Below are positions 34,001 to 43,287 of a stretch of 64,000 nucleotides of DNA, piece by piece (the stretch's first letter is position 1; each line of letters begins with the position of its first letter). The position numbers and the translations under genes are program-made. The notes under the pieces were generated by a model. That model worked only from the letters and a program-made list of their open reading frames with translations. It had not been told where the DNA came from and did not search any database. This stretch comes from Cordilura impudica (taxonomy: Eukaryota; Arthropoda; Insecta; Diptera; Scathophagidae): positions 172,842,165 to 172,906,164 of the forward strand of contig OY821521.1 of NCBI GenBank assembly GCA_963682025.1, written 5' to 3'.

Positions 34001-34835
34001 TAATAAAAGTGTTATTATTTTGTAACATCAAACCTAAAATCAATTATTTATTTAAATTAAAACATTTGTAATCCAATTTTTAGGGTGATCTCAAGCAATT
34101 TTTATTGGCCACTGCGGGTAAAGTAAATACTTCAACAAATTCCTCCTCACCACCACCATTGCAAACGGGACAAGTTTTAGCGGTAGCCTATCAAATAGCC
34201 AGAGGAATGGATGCCATATATCGCTCACGATTTATACACAAGTAAGTAAAAAAACCTTACTAGAGAAATTATCAAAAAAAAATATGATAAATATTCGAAA
34301 ATATATTTAATGAAATGTCATGTTTTTGTTAACTTTCCAGGGATTTGGCCACCCGTAATTGTATAATATCCAGTGATTTTATCGTTAAGGTTTCATATCC
34401 CGCCTTAAGCAAAGACAAATATAATCGTGAATATTTTAAACATCGTAACACTCTCTTGCCCATTAGATGGTTGGCGCCCGAGTGTATACAAGAGGATGAG
34501 TACACTACTAAAAGTGACATTTATTCGTTCGGTGTGGTGGTTTGGGAATTGTTTACACAAGCCATCAAAATACCATTCGAAGAAGTGAGCAACGAAGAAG
34601 TGATACAACGCAGCCAAAATGGTAAATTAGATTGGCAGTGTGCCGAGGCAACACCCGATAGTCTAAAGGAAATATTGGTGAGTTTCAAAGAAAAAAATAT
34701 TTTTAAAAATTCTGTAATAATATTTATATTTTTCTCTTTCAGACCACTTGTTGGAATACAAATCCCAAGGAGAGACCATCATTCAGTCAATTGGGTTCCG
34801 CTTTAAGTAAAGCCATTCAAAGTCTTGACAAGTAA
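18137..34835 (+). CDS. otk: off-track (otk), PTK7-like receptor pseudokinase; six 3' exons
   Basis: Joined exons are 18137-19041, 26571-27006, 32117-32949, 34084-34241, 34341-34677 and 34743-34835. All have GT/AG introns and compatible phases, giving about 919 residues to the TAA stop. Order: four Ig domains, a transmembrane helix, a basic juxtamembrane region and a tyrosine-kinase homology domain. Otk/PTK7 proteins are single-pass Wnt/planar-polarity and semaphorin-plexin co-receptors at the plasma membrane. The kinase domain keeps the Gly loop (IGRGEFGDV) and Lys (VMVK) but has HKD for HRD and no DFG, so it should be catalytically dead. About 115 N-terminal residues (signal peptide and first Ig) are expected from the usual ~1030-residue length, and they are not found here. 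The kinase half rules out the shorter paralogue otk2. Confidence 0.93.
19042..19832 (+). other. otk intron, 5' part, with duplicated repeat flank
   Basis: AT-rich intron DNA with a few ATATCCGCAT-type motifs (near 19423 and 19451). The stretch at about 19685-19790 is the reverse complement of the DNA bordering the heptamer array at 45006-45110 (shared words such as GTGTAAACATCT and CTATGTATCACTTA), and here it also borders a heptamer-like array. Confidence 0.6.
19833..21077 (+). repeat. Degenerate T-rich heptamer array in otk intron
   Basis: About 1.25 kb of TTTTTCA, TTTTTAA and TTTTTAT words, close to the reverse complement of the (TTAAAAA)n array at 42.6-45 kb but much more diverged. It makes spurious Phe-rich open frames. 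Together with the shared flank (19685-19790) this suggests that both arrays derive from one ancestral repeat-bearing element in opposite orientation. Confidence 0.9.
21078..21300 (-). pseudogene. LINE reverse transcriptase fragment
   Basis: On the minus strand the sequence reads VIYTDFRKAFDRVDHNIL followed by an ESIILWIESYLTFRTQK stretch. This is the LINE palm motif A region (Asp of YTDF) and the next helix. Only about 70 codons remain. It lies immediately beside the T-rich array. Confidence 0.75.
21386..21519 (+). mobile_element. Helitron 3' end fragment
   Basis: Only the last 134 bp of the family is present: from the TTGTTAATGAGTTTG word to the perfect CTCGAATTTCGAG hairpin, then CTAG followed by T. 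Confidence 0.82.
22119..22478 (+). mobile_element. Non-autonomous Helitron copy in otk intron
   Basis: It starts TCTATAATATTAATAGG after an A and ends CTAG before a T. The hairpin region is shortened by about 10 bp compared with the reference copy (CTCGATTTTCGAG, then ACTGCTAG). Confidence 0.86.
22933..23110 (+). mobile_element. tRNA-derived SINE
   Basis: The head reads like a tRNA: an A-box-like GGTAGGTGAGTAGG, an anticodon-arm-like CTCGC...GCGGG and a perfect B box GGTTCGATTCC within GTGGGTTCGATTCCCAC. No acceptor stem can pair, so it is not a working tRNA gene. A non-tRNA body with TTTGTCAACCGGCTTATCCC and an A/T-rich tail follow. A poly-A run just before the head may be the insertion target or an older tail. 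Confidence 0.8.
23627..24140 (+). mobile_element. Diverged Helitron-like repeat (first copy of a local duplication)
   Basis: A degraded Helitron 5' region (about 23627-23750) runs into the diverged family body (TCAAAAGCCCTGTG at about 23797). It ends near 24050 in a GGGCTTTACTCGT that corresponds to the CTAGT end. The segment 23797-24140 is repeated at 25187-25584, about 1390 bp away. Confidence 0.65.
24261..24926 (+). mobile_element. Retrozyme-like element with hammerhead motif, copy 2
   Basis: One 586-bp unit plus about 80 bp of the next: GAAACCGGTC at 24261 recurs at 24847. It is flanked by a perfect 7-bp duplication AAACTCA (24254-24260 and 24927-24933), while the uninterrupted Helitron at 48.2 kb has the site once. 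This copy starts inside the ribozyme; copy 1 starts about 30 bp after it, so the ends are permuted. It is non-coding. Apart from scattered substitutions and small indels it matches copy 1 along the whole unit. Confidence 0.75.
24821..24861 (+). ncRNA. Hammerhead ribozyme motif (type I), second copy
   Basis: Identical to 2670-2710: stem I AATCG/CGATT, core CTGATGA (24826-24832), stem II hairpin, GAAA (24847-24850), zero-loop ACCGGT stem III and predicted cleavage after C 24856. A partial 3' half also stands at 24261-24275, so a transcript of this copy holds 1.4 ribozymes in tandem. Complete conservation in two otherwise diverged copies argues for function or recent spread. Confidence 0.65.
25187..25583 (+). 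mobile_element. Diverged Helitron-like repeat (second copy of a local duplication)
   Basis: It matches 23797-24140 in order, including the unique stretch that leads into an AAGAAAGTTAAACTTTGACTA word. The family end is CTCGAATTTCCAGGG...GCTCTGCTCGT near 25440. This shows that about 0.4 kb flanking two minus-strand Helitrons was duplicated inside the intron. Confidence 0.65.
25584..25957 (-). mobile_element. Non-autonomous Helitron copy, minus strand
   Basis: CTAG complement at 25584-25587, hairpin CTCGAAGTTCGAG, 5' GA complement at 25956-25957 followed by T. It is more diverged in the middle (ATCATAACTCCAAAAAG) than other copies. Confidence 0.83.
25958..26570. other. otk intron end, AT-rich
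   Basis: No repeat is recognised beyond one ATATCCGCATT motif near 25972. The region from 26480 is the T-rich tract and TTATTTACAG acceptor of the next exon. Confidence 0.5.
26571..27006 (+). CDS. otk: otk exon: end of third visible Ig domain and whole fourth
   Basis: Phase 0 start (DFNDDIPD) joins WLK of the previous exon in the middle of an Ig fold. YTCVASN closes that fold. The next domain has MHCQATGDPKPTIQW and YGCTIGN as its Cys pair. Several N-glycosylation sequons are visible (NGT, NVS, NYT, NAT, NNT), as expected of an extracellular region. The donor is GTAAGT at 27007 and the exon ends after the first base of a codon. Confidence 0.93.
27056..27158. mobile_element. 103-bp palindromic MITE in otk intron
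   Basis: Inverted arms of about 35 bp, CAGCCGTATTCATAAAAAT...ATTTTTATGAATACGGCTG, with a 30-bp spacer. TAA on both sides may be the duplication. It is related to the MITE inside the hAT element at 6168. Confidence 0.8.
27190..27905. mobile_element. 716-bp non-autonomous DNA transposon
   Basis: Ends are GCGTTTACATCTATGCAAAA at 27190 and its inverted counterpart at 27905, extending through AAATCTAGT (about 26 bp, two mismatches). The word AAAATCTAGT/ACTAGATTTT recurs several times next to the left end as subterminal repeats. No protein frame is present. The superfamily is not assigned because the target-site duplication is unclear. Confidence 0.7.
27906..28228 (+). repeat. GTAC-motif minisatellite in otk intron, first block
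   Basis: Imperfect repeats of about 18 bp with the pattern TTTTGAAAAATAGTACCA, much like the large arrays at 36 and 58 kb. The array continues at 29263-29316, 30071-30350 and 30780-30900 and is interrupted by a mini-me-like element and Helitrons. Confidence 0.7.
28229..29262 (-). mobile_element. mini-me-like element, copy 3, split by a Helitron
   Basis: A minus-strand copy with TATACGATACCCTATCT at its left end. The TACGGTCGGACATCGCGAAA region (proto-microsatellite reduced) lies near 29141-29160. The Helitron 28538-28892 sits inside. Confidence 0.7.
28538..28892 (-). mobile_element. Non-autonomous Helitron copy, minus strand
   Basis: CTAG complement at 28538, perfect CTCGAAATTCGAG hairpin, and GA complement at 28891-28892 followed by T. 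Complete and similar to the reference copy. Confidence 0.86.
29317..30070 (-). mobile_element. Helitron copy, minus strand, enlarged by a MITE
   Basis: It starts with CTAG complement at 29317 and the CTCGAAATTCGAG hairpin, and ends with GA complement at 30069-30070. The extra length is due to the inserted MITE (29497-29750) and additional A/T-rich DNA. Confidence 0.78.
29497..29750. mobile_element. 254-bp MITE with 35-bp inverted repeats
   Basis: The ends are ATATCTGTGGTCACAAG...AACCGCTTAAGTCG and the inverted CGACTTAGGCGGTTA...CTTGTGACCACAGATAT, with about four mismatches in 35. TA-rich flanks could hide a TA duplication, as in Tc1/mariner-derived MITEs. No coding capacity. Confidence 0.8.
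30071..30350 (+). repeat. ATAGTACTATTT minisatellite
   Basis: Tandem copies of AAAAATAGTACTATTTCC (about 18-20 bp) containing the self-complementary AATAGTACTATT. The internal order repeats itself (30110-30180 resembles 30240-30310), so it expanded recently in larger blocks. Confidence 0.85.
30351..31068. other. otk intron, no gene, residual repeats
   Basis: Contains further degraded GTACC repeats near 30780-30900. Between 30380 and 30720 there is a less AT-rich stretch with a minus-strand frame (about 30572-30327). Its residues, such as LKSLEMEEQENLIS, could be a scrap of a mobile-element transposase or helix-turn-helix protein, but I cannot confirm a family. Confidence 0.35.
31076..31983. 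mobile_element. ~0.9-kb foldback element (near-complete palindrome) in otk intron
   Basis: The left arm (31076 to about 31460) is inverted in the right arm (about 31640 to 31983). Matching words are GTTCAGAAAA/TTTTCTGAAC at the tips, then TTGTACGGTGCCGAACACAA, GTTCGAACACACATAA-like words, and finally AATTCATTAGCAGTTA close to the centre. Only the A/T-rich middle (about 31470-31640) is unpaired. The right tip is about 130 bp before the acceptor of the transmembrane exon. No protein is encoded. Confidence 0.83.
32117..32949 (+). CDS. otk: otk exon: transmembrane helix and N-lobe of the pseudokinase
   Basis: The acceptor CTTTAG precedes TTGCTGATGGG; the split codon reads Ile. A short Gly/Glu-rich stalk leads to the membrane helix VLITMSVAFAYIILVVGLMI (about 32179-32240), stopped by CRYRRQARKAR. 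The N-lobe starts near LSFPRSGITELLQ. The Gly loop IGRGEFGDVFVGK is at about 32521-32560. An insert of some 75 residues rich in Ser, Thr, Glu and Lys precedes VMVK (Lys codon 32794-32796). The exon ends phase 0 in LEYTDW, the hinge region. Confidence 0.94.
32950..34083. other. otk intron holding one Helitron
   Basis: A 1.1-kb intron with consensus borders (GTAAGT and TTTTTAG). Apart from the Helitron at 33317-33668 nothing is recognised. Confidence 0.8.
33317..33668 (-). mobile_element. Non-autonomous Helitron copy, minus strand
   Basis: CTAG complement at 33317, hairpin CTCGAAATTAGAG, GA complement at 33667-33668 followed by T. A short internal duplication (GCAACTTTAAAT) distinguishes it. 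Confidence 0.86.
34084..34241 (+). CDS. otk: otk exon: pseudokinase helix D-E region
   Basis: It starts phase 0 with GDLKQFLLATAG, the usual helix D sequence, then a Ser/Pro loop, then VLAVAYQIARGMDAIYRSRFIHK. The His-Lys of the catalytic loop is split by the next intron: two bases of the Lys codon lie here and one in the next exon. Confidence 0.93.
34341..34677 (+). CDS. otk: otk exon: degenerate catalytic and activation loops, C-lobe
   Basis: The catalytic loop reads HKDLATRNC, so the Asp and Asn are kept but the Arg of HRD is Lys. Where a kinase has DFG, this protein has VKVSYPALSKD, so the metal-binding Asp is missing, as known for Otk/PTK7. The C-lobe is otherwise well formed: WLAPECI, SDIYSFGVVVWELFT and the final helix. 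The donor GTGAGT is at 34678. Confidence 0.94.
34743..34835 (+). CDS. otk: otk last exon with stop codon
   Basis: After a 65-bp intron the frame continues TTCWNTNPKERPSFSQLGSA, with the conserved Arg of the kinase C-lobe (ERPSF), and ends LSKAIQSLDK with TAA at 34833-34835. There is hardly any tail after the kinase domain, as in other Otk proteins. Confidence 0.93.
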   Translation, partial: TTCWNTNPKERPSFSQLGSALSKAIQSLDK

Positions 34836-34950
34836 ATAGTAAAATTTATTTTAAAAGATAAATCTGCATTTATTATATAACGAAAGAGAAAAAAAACAAC
34901 GTGAAAAGCCAAAAATTTATTTAAGTTTTACTGCCTCATAAATATAAACG

Positions 34951-34956
34951 AATAAA
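34951..34956 (+). terminator. Possible otk polyadenylation signal
   Basis: AATAAA about 115 bp after the stop codon, the first canonical hexamer in the 3' flank. Other A/T-rich hexamers follow, so the exact cleavage site is uncertain. Confidence 0.45.
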
Positions 34957-36109
34957 TTTATTTAAATAATATATAGATATAAATATATAATAATTTATTA
35001 TAATTAATATTATAAACATACAAACACCCTCTGCGAAATAATTATGAAGGAGGTTTAATACATAAGATATGGACATTGTAATAGGAAGGCTGAGGTTCGA
35101 AGGCGGCTCGGGTGCCAAAAATTGTTTTTTTTAAAATATAAATACATAATAATCTTGCATCCTGGAATAATAATTCATAAATCAAACAAAATTTAATTAC
35201 ATATTTTTGATTAACTATTGCTTTTCCTTTGTAGCTGAAGTTCACGATTTTTATGGTTGAGTTTTTATTTTATTCCATAAAAAATTAACAAATCAACAAG
35301 GAATATTAAATAATATCCACGTTAAATTTGTAATAATTTTGATTTCGAGTATGTTCCATTAAAAAATTACTATTGATTTTAAATAATTTTAATTTCGAAA
35401 TTTTTCCTTTAAAAATTAAAGTCTGAAATTAAACGAAACAAAAAATTCAATTTTTTTTCTTCAAATGGATGCCTCACTTGCCAAATCGATTAACTGCACT
35501 TTCTGTAATGATAGAGAGGTGTTAATGATGTTATTCTTTGTTATTAGAAAATTTTGTTTTTAATATAAACAGTAAGTCGTCAATCAAGCATATTGACATT
35601 CAAATGTTTATAAATCAGAAATTGGAGTTTGGAGGCATCCAAATAATCCACGTTTGGATTTAAGTATTTTAAATCTCAATTCCGCTTTCTTAAAAGCCAA
35701 ATTTTAATTTAAAAATTTTCAATTTGGATTTCTTTTACTTAAAAAATCAACGGTGGCTTTTTAATTTATTGTTAATTCCATTTAAATTGAAATATATTAA
35801 AATTTGATTGCTTTTCTAGGAATCTTAAGTATTAAGTATTAAGAGTTTCGAAAGTATTTTGTATTCCTTTAAAGAAATATGTTTGAAATTTTTGAATTTG
35901 GATTTTGAATTTTTTTATTTTCGAAGAACAATTTAAATTTTTATAAAAATTAATTATTTTTGTTGAATTAAATATTCAAAATAAAACAATAAAACATTTC
36001 CTGTCAGAATTTAAAATAATTTAAATATTAAACATATTTCTATTCATCGAATTTCACTTGTAAGGTGCGTTAAGACAAAATTTATTTAAAAAAAAAACCT
36101 TATTTTAAT
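34957..36109. other. AT-rich DNA downstream of otk, no gene
   Basis: No coding signal. A short GC-richer patch at 35040-35130, with GAGGTTCGAAGGCGGCTCGG followed by GTGCCAAAAATTG, shares its last word with the block ending near 1040. It is probably a small retroelement scrap. Confidence 0.45.
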
Positions 36110-39100
36110 ATAATGTACATTAAAAAAAGTTGTTCTTTTAAGAAAAAGTACTTTTTAAAGAAAGTACCTTTTCTTGAAAGGTACATTTTCTTAAACAAGT
36201 ACTTTGTTAAGAAAATGTTCTTTTAGAAGAAAAGGTATTATTAAAAAAAGTTAAATTTTTAAGGAAAATGTTATTTTTAATACTGCTTGAAGAAAAGGTA
36301 TTTTGTTTAAGAAAAGGTACCTGTTTAAGAAAGGCACTTTTTAAGGAGTGTATTGTTAAGAAAAGGTACGTTTTTAAAGAATGTGGTTTTTTAAGAAAAT
36401 TTACTTTTTTAAGAGAAGGCAGCTTTTTTAATAAATTTACCATTTTTAAGAAAAGGTACTTAAAAAAATTTCTTCCAAAATGCGTTTTAAAGAAACCATA
36501 CTTTTTTAAAAAAGCTTCTTTGTAAAAAAGGTACTTTGAACGGTACCACTTTAAAAAGTGTACTATTTATTTAAGAAAATGTACTTTTTCTTAGGAAAAT
36601 TTGCTCTTTTTAGAAAAGTATTTTTTTTTGAAGAAAAATTAGTCTGTTAAGAAAAGGTACTATTTTAACTAAAGGTTCCTTTTTAAGAAAATGTATTTTC
36701 TTCAGATAACATACTTTTTTAGAAAATGTACTTTTTTGTAAAGACAAGGTACATTTTTTAAAATTATATATTTCTAAGAAAATGTGCTTTCTTAGAAAAG
36801 ATACTTTATTTTTTAAAACAGGTACGTTTTTGAAAAATTGTATTTTTGTAAGAAAAGATACTTTTTTAAGGAAAGGTATTTTTAAGAAAACATAATTTTT
36901 GAGGAAAGGTACTATTTTAAGAAAAATTATTTTTTTTAAGAAAGGACAATTTATTTTTTGAAGACTAACCTTTTTATGAGAAGTTACTTTTTTAAGAAAA
37001 TTTACTTTTTTTAAGAAAAGGTATTTCAAAAAAATAATCTAAAAAATTTGCTTTTTAAGATGTTTTAAAGAAAAAATACTTTTTTAAAAAAAGGTACTTT
37101 TAAGAACGCGTTCTTTGTAATAAAAGGTACTTTCTTAAGAAAGGGTTCTTTGTAAGAAAAGGCACTTTCTTTAAAAAAAAAATACTTTTTTAAAAAGGAT
37201 ACATATCTAAGAAAAGATAATTTTTCTTAGGAAAATTAACTCTTTCATGAAAAAGTACTTTTTTAAGAAAAACTATTCTCTTTAGAAAAGAAACTATTTA
37301 AAAAAAGGTCCCTTTTTGAGAAAATGTTTTTTTTTGAGTTTAGGTACTTTACATAGGAAATGTACTCTTTTAAGAATTGATTATATTTTAAGAATTGCCA
37401 CATTTTTTAAAAAATGTACTTTTTTAAGGAAAGGACATTTCAAGAAAAGTCAGTTTTTAGGAAATGGTACTATTTTAGGAAATGGTACTGTATATTTTTA
37501 AGAAAAGTTATTATTTAGGGAGATGCACTATTTTTTAAGAGTGTAATTTTATAAGAAAATGTACTTTTTGAAAAGAATTTATTTTTAGAAAAGTAAATTT
37601 TTTAAAAATGCTGCTTAAAAAACGTTCTTTTTACTTGTTTAAGTAATGATACCTTTTTAAAAAAATTTGCTTGTTTAAGAAAAGTTACTTTTTAAGAAAA
37701 GGTATTATTTTAAGAAAAGGAAATTTTTAAGAATAGGTACTTTTTAAAGAAAAAGCGTTGTTTTAGGAAAAGGAAGTTTTAATTAAAAGGTAATTTTTCA
37801 AGTAATGGTACTTTTTTTTAGGGAAAATGTACTTTTTTAGAAAGAGGTACGTTTTTAAGTAAAGGTAGTCTTTTAAATAAAGGTAATTCTTTAGTTAAGA
37901 AAAGGTAAGAAGTGGTACTATTTGGAGAAAATTTGTTTTATTTAAAAAAAAACTTTTTAAAAAAATATACTTATTTAAGAAAAAGTACTTTTTAAGTTAA
38001 GGTACTTTTTAAAGAAAAAGTGTTTTTAAGAAAAGGTAGTTTTTATGAAAACCTAATTTTTCAAGTAATGGTACTTTTTTTTAGGGTAAATGTACTTTTT
38101 AAAAAAAGGTACTTTTTTAAGAAAATATGCTTTTTTAGGAAGAGGTACTTTTTTAAGTAAAGGTACTCTAAATAAAGGTAATTGGTTAGGTAAGAAAAGG
38201 TAAACTTTTAAAGAAAATTTACTTTTTTCAGAATTGGTACTTGTTTAAGAAAACGTACTTTTTAAGAAACGGTACTTTTTAAGAAAAGGTACTTTTAAGA
38301 AAAGGTTCTTTGTAATAAAAGGTACTTTCTTAAGAAAAGGTTCTTTGTAATAAAAGGTACTTTTTTAAGAAAAGATAATTTTTTAGAAAAGACACTTTTT
38401 CTTAGGAAAATTAACTAATTAATTTTCATGAAAGAAAAAGTACTTTTTTAAGAAAAGTTACTTTCTTCATAAAAGATGCTATTTAAAAAAAGGTCCCTTT
38501 TTGAGAAAATGTTTTTTTTTGAGTTTAGGTACTTTTTTTAGGAAATGTACTCTTTTAAGAAATGATAATATTTTAAGAAATGGCACATTTCCTTTTTTAA
38601 GGAAAGGTACATTTCAAGAAAAGGCAGTTGTTTAGAAAAGGTATTATTTTAGGAAATGGTACTATATATTTTTAAGAAAAGTTATTATTTAAGGAGATGC
38701 ACTATTTTATGAAAGTGTAATTTTATAGGAAAAGGTACTTTTTGAAAAGAAATTATTTTTTAAGAAAAGTAAATTTTTTAAATATGGTACTTAAAAAAAC
38801 CCATTGTTACTTGTTTAAGTAAAGGTACCTTTTTAAAAAAAATTTGCTTGTTTAAGAAAGGTTACTTTTTTAAGAAAAGGAATTATTTTAAGAAAATGAA
38901 ATTTTTAAGATAAGGTACTTTTTAAAGGAAAAGCGTTTTTTTAGGAAAAGGAAGTTTTTATGAAAAGGTAATTTTTCAAGTAATTGTACTTTTTTTTTAG
39001 GAAAACGTACTTTTTTAGGAATAAAGGTAATTCTTTGGTTAAGAAAACGTAAGAAGTGGTACTATTTGGAGAAAATTTGTTTTATTTAAAAAATAAACTT

Positions 39101-39720
39101 TTTAAAAAAATTTACTTATTTAAGAAAAAGTACATTTTAATAAAAGGTACTTTTTAAAGAAATTGTTTTTTTTAAGAAAAAGTAGTTTTTATGAAAAGTT
39201 AACTTTTTTAAGTAAATGTACTCTTTTAAATAAAGATAAATCTTTAGGTAAGAAAAGGTAAGAAGTGGTACTATTATAAGGAAATTTGTTTTATTTAAAA
39301 AATAAACTTTTAAAAAAATGCATTTATTTAAGAAAAAGTACATTTTAATAAAAGGTACTTTTTAAAGAAAAAGTGTTTTTTTTAAAGAAAAGGTAGTTAT
39401 TATGAAAAGGTAATTTTTCAAGTAAATGTACTTTTTTTAGGGAAAATGTACTTTTTAGAAAAAGTTACATTTTTAGGGAAGGGTACTTTTTTTAGGAAAA
39501 AATACTTTTTAGGAAGAGGTACTTTTTTAAGTAAAGGTACTCTTTTAAATAAAGGTAATTGGATAGGTGACAAAAGGTACTTTTTAAGAAAACGTACCTT
39601 TTCTTAGAAAAATAAGAATTTAGGAAAAGGTACTTTTTAAGAAAAGATACTTTTTTTAAAAAAGGTAAAAAAGTATACTTTTTATTTTTTTTTTTAGAAA
39701 AGGTACTTTTTAATTCATAT
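36110..39720 (+). repeat. GGTAC minisatellite array 1 (~3.6 kb)
   Basis: Degenerate tandem repeat with a unit of about 17-20 bp of the type TTTAAGAAAAGGTACTTTT. Units differ by many substitutions and indels. Longer blocks recur: the segment near 37140-37900 resembles 38330-39060, and an AAGTGTTTTTTTTAAGAAAAG-like phrase occurs repeatedly. The unit contains the self-complementary AAAGTACTTT core. All open frames here are repeat artefacts. Confidence 0.93.
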
Positions 39721-42646
39721 TTTCATTTTCCTGGCTTGAAGAAATTAATACTTAGAAATTAAATAATAATCATACCGCTTTACAAATAATTTAGTCAATC
39801 AATAATGATCGTAACTATATATGCAAGATATTGTATTTGAAGTGAAATATTTTTGAAAACGAACTTATTTTGAATTAAGATTGTATTGAAATATTTTTAA
39901 TTTTGAAATTACTTTGTATTATTAATATGCTGATTATTTTTTTTTTATTTAATTAAAATTGTATTAATTTCCAAAAAGATTGGTGTTTTTCTAAAAAGTT
40001 TTGTTTTTTTTATTTATTTTGAATTTTTAAATTGACTTGAAATATTTTCAATTTCAAAATGATTTAATTCCAAAATTATGTTTATTGATTTGAAATAAGT
40101 TCTCTTATGGAAACTATTTTAATTTTTTTAATGTAATTGTAATTTTTTTAATATCGAAAATGTTTTGAATTTACATTTTGAGAGAGTATATAGTTTCTGA
40201 AATTTAAATTTCTTAATTGAACAAAAATTTATTATTTAATATTAAAATTTATTTGATAAATTTAATTGAATTGAAATGTTTTTCGTCTTCGAATTTAGTG
40301 TTTGTGCTGCCTCCATAAATATTTCGCTAAGTGTAACAAATGATTGGTGTTTAAAGATGTATTTCTAAATACACCCTTTTTTATGTCTTAAGGATTTTAA
40401 AATGTATTTCATTTGATGTAAAAAAAGAGAAATAAAAAAAATTTATATTATTAAAAAATAATCTAAAAACAATAATAATAAGAAAAGTGTTCAACACTTT
40501 ACATCTTCAAAAAATAAATTAATTTTTAAGTATTTAAAGTTAATTTTTAAATTAATGTACTCATTAATGTAATTTTAAGTCATACATTTATTTAGAGATA
40601 AAGAGCCGTATTTAAAAATTTGTAAATAGTGATGATTAATTGAAGGATAAGAACATAAAAACGAAAAGAAAGCGGCCATACAATTCATACCAGTAAGCAT
40701 TTATAGCATTTAATAGCATTTAAAACAAAAACAAAAACATACACATTTTCTTTTTGTAATAAAAAATAAAATTAAATTATTTTTATAAAATATATATATA
40801 GTAATTATTATTTAATAAATAAATAAAAAAAATAAAGACTAAGGGTGCGTTTTATGGTTTATTTAAAAAAATAATTTTTAAACATAAAATTGGCTGCATA
40901 AAATCAGCTTAAAATGATTAACAAAGTTGTTGCACTTAAGTGTTAATCAGCTCTTAAGTGGGGTACAGTATAAAATTCACCTTAAATGAAAGAGTCAAAA
41001 TATAAAGTTAATTAAGTGAAAGTAAAAAAAAACGGTTTTTATTATAAGAAATTTGACTTTGAACATAATTGTTTGTAAGTGCAAAAATATATAGTTATGT
41101 ACTCGTATTGATTGAATTTGGTGTAAGTCATTTGTCTTCTTGAATAAATATTTTTAATAAAAAAAAATAATAATAAATAAAAAACAATTAAACTTGAATA
41201 AATCTGCCATAGTTTTTAAGATTTTCATGTTTAAAAAACAAATTAAAACGAAAAATTTTAATGCCAGTATTTAGTATGCTACTATGATATAAATATTTAA
41301 ATGTACAGTGGAGTAAAATTTATTGAAAAAAATAAAATAAAATAAAAACTAATGAAAATATAAGAAAATAAAGAACTTTTTAATAAAAATTTTAAAGAAT
41401 TTTCTTTTGGCAACATTATTCTTTTTCTAGCTCAATATGTTTTGTTTAACGTCAGAGTTGTATGCCTTTCAAATATTATGTTTTCTCAAGGTCCTCAAAA
41501 TATTAATCTGTTTAATCAATCTGTTTCATCGTTGGAGCAAAACCATTGTCCGCTCAGGCAGTTCTTTAGTTTTGAAAATATAAAATAGTTAGAGGGTTAT
41601 AAATCTGCAGAATATGGCGAAAGATGTAGAAATTTTTAGCCCAGTTCATGGAATGAACTTAAAATTAAAATTTTTTTTAACATTGTGTATTTGTCTTTGG
41701 ATCCAAGGATAGGTATCATTCAAGATAAGATATGACAAGCCTTTGTTAAAATCATTGAAAATTTATAGAACTTCTGGGTGACATGGTCTGGATTCGAATG
41801 ACTTTTTTGGATGCTGTTTTTTTTGCTGGGTATTTATTACTTGTTGACATGTATGTTTTCATAACCAATTTTCCTGCGAGGTTCGTATTGTACAATTAAA
41901 AAATTTTATTTGATTTATTTTATATTTTTGATGTGTATACATCTATACCCGCAGGGGGTAAAAATCTATTTAACAATACAATCACAAAAACCGCTTAAGA
42001 TGTAAGACGTAAGACAAAATCGCTGTGACTTATGATTGTATTGGTGAATAAATTATGATATGTATTATATTTCTTCACTTTTTATAAACATTTATAATTA
42101 ATTTCCTTAATCATTTAAGAATAACGTTATAATTTATTCCATATAAACAACACAATTATTATTGCATAAATTTAATATTAATACTAAACAAACATAAATA
42201 AAAAAATAAACGAACGACAGTAAAAAGGAAGTGTTTAGAGATAAAATGAAGGCACGATTTCATTCGGAAGTGTTTAGAAATAAAATGAGGGACCTAATTT
42301 CCATATACAATTTATATACATTACAATTTATTCCATATATATTAAACAATTACCACTGCATTTAATATTATTTTTAAAAAATAAATGAGCTAATAAACAA
42401 TGTAACCGGTACTAGAGTTTAAAAAGATTTTGAGCAAAATCACGAGATTTTAAACCAATTTCACACTATAAATATGTGCACATTTTTGATGTGTAAACAT
42501 TTATGCGCTCAGGGGCGTAAAAATATATTTCACAATACAATCACAAAAGCAGGGTAAGGCAAAAACGGTGAGAGGTACGGTGAAGGCACAATTTTATTAG
42601 GAAGTGTTTGGATATAAAATGAGTGAATAGCGTTATAAAAACGTTT
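39721..42646. other. AT-rich intergenic DNA with a duplicated block
   Basis: No gene is seen. A block at 41930-42010 is repeated at 42480-42560 (shared ACAATACAATCACAAAA and GATGTGTA(T/A)ACAT). The GGAAGTGTTTAGA(G/A)ATAAAATGA phrase occurs three times (about 42228, 42269 and 42600). This suggests a partly decayed ~550-bp tandem repeat just before the heptamer array. Confidence 0.5.
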
Positions 42647-43287
42647 TGAAAAATTAAAAATTAAAAATTAAAAATTAAAAATTAAAAATTAAAAATTAAA
42701 AATTAAAAATTAAAAATTGAAAATTAAAAATTAAAAATTAAAAATTAAACATTAAAAATTAAAAATTAAAAATTAAAAATTAAAAATTAAAAATTAAAAA
42801 TTAAAAATTAAAAATTAAAAATTAAAAATTAAAAATTAAAAATTAAAAATTAAAAATTAAAAATTAAAAATTAAAAATTAAAAATTAAAAATTAAAAATT
42901 AAAAATTAAAAATTAAAAATTAAAAATTAAAAATTAAAAATTAAAAATTAAAAATTAAAAATTAAAAATTAAAAATTAAAAATTAAAAATTAAAAATTAA
43001 AAATTAAAAATTAAAAATTAAAAATTAAAAATTAAAAATTAAAAATTAAAAATTAAAAATTAAAAATTAAAAATTAAAAATTAAAAATTAAAAATTAAAA
43101 ATTAAAAATTAAAAATTAAAAAATAAAAATTAAAAATTAAAAATTAAAAATTAAAAATTAAAAATTAACAATTAAAAATTAAAAATTAAAAATTAAAAAT
43201 TAAAAATTAAAAATTAAAAATTAAAAATTAAAAATTAAAAATTAAAAATTAAAAATTAAAAATTAAAAATTAAAAATTAAAAATTAA
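42647..43287 (+). repeat. (TTAAAAA)n heptamer array, left half
   Basis: About 640 bp of almost perfect 7-bp repeats with only a handful of single changes (for example GAAAATT, AACATTA). The uniformity indicates recent expansion or ongoing homogenisation. Confidence 0.97.

Noticed and set aside
32117..34835. An active receptor tyrosine kinase
   Set aside because: DFG is absent and HRD is HKD; Ig number, insert and short tail match Otk/PTK7 pseudokinases.
36207..39343. Lys/Phe/Leu-rich open frames in the GGTAC arrays (also around 59932-60177 and 62628-62864)
   Set aside because: Same residues in every frame of the tandem unit; artefacts of the repeat.
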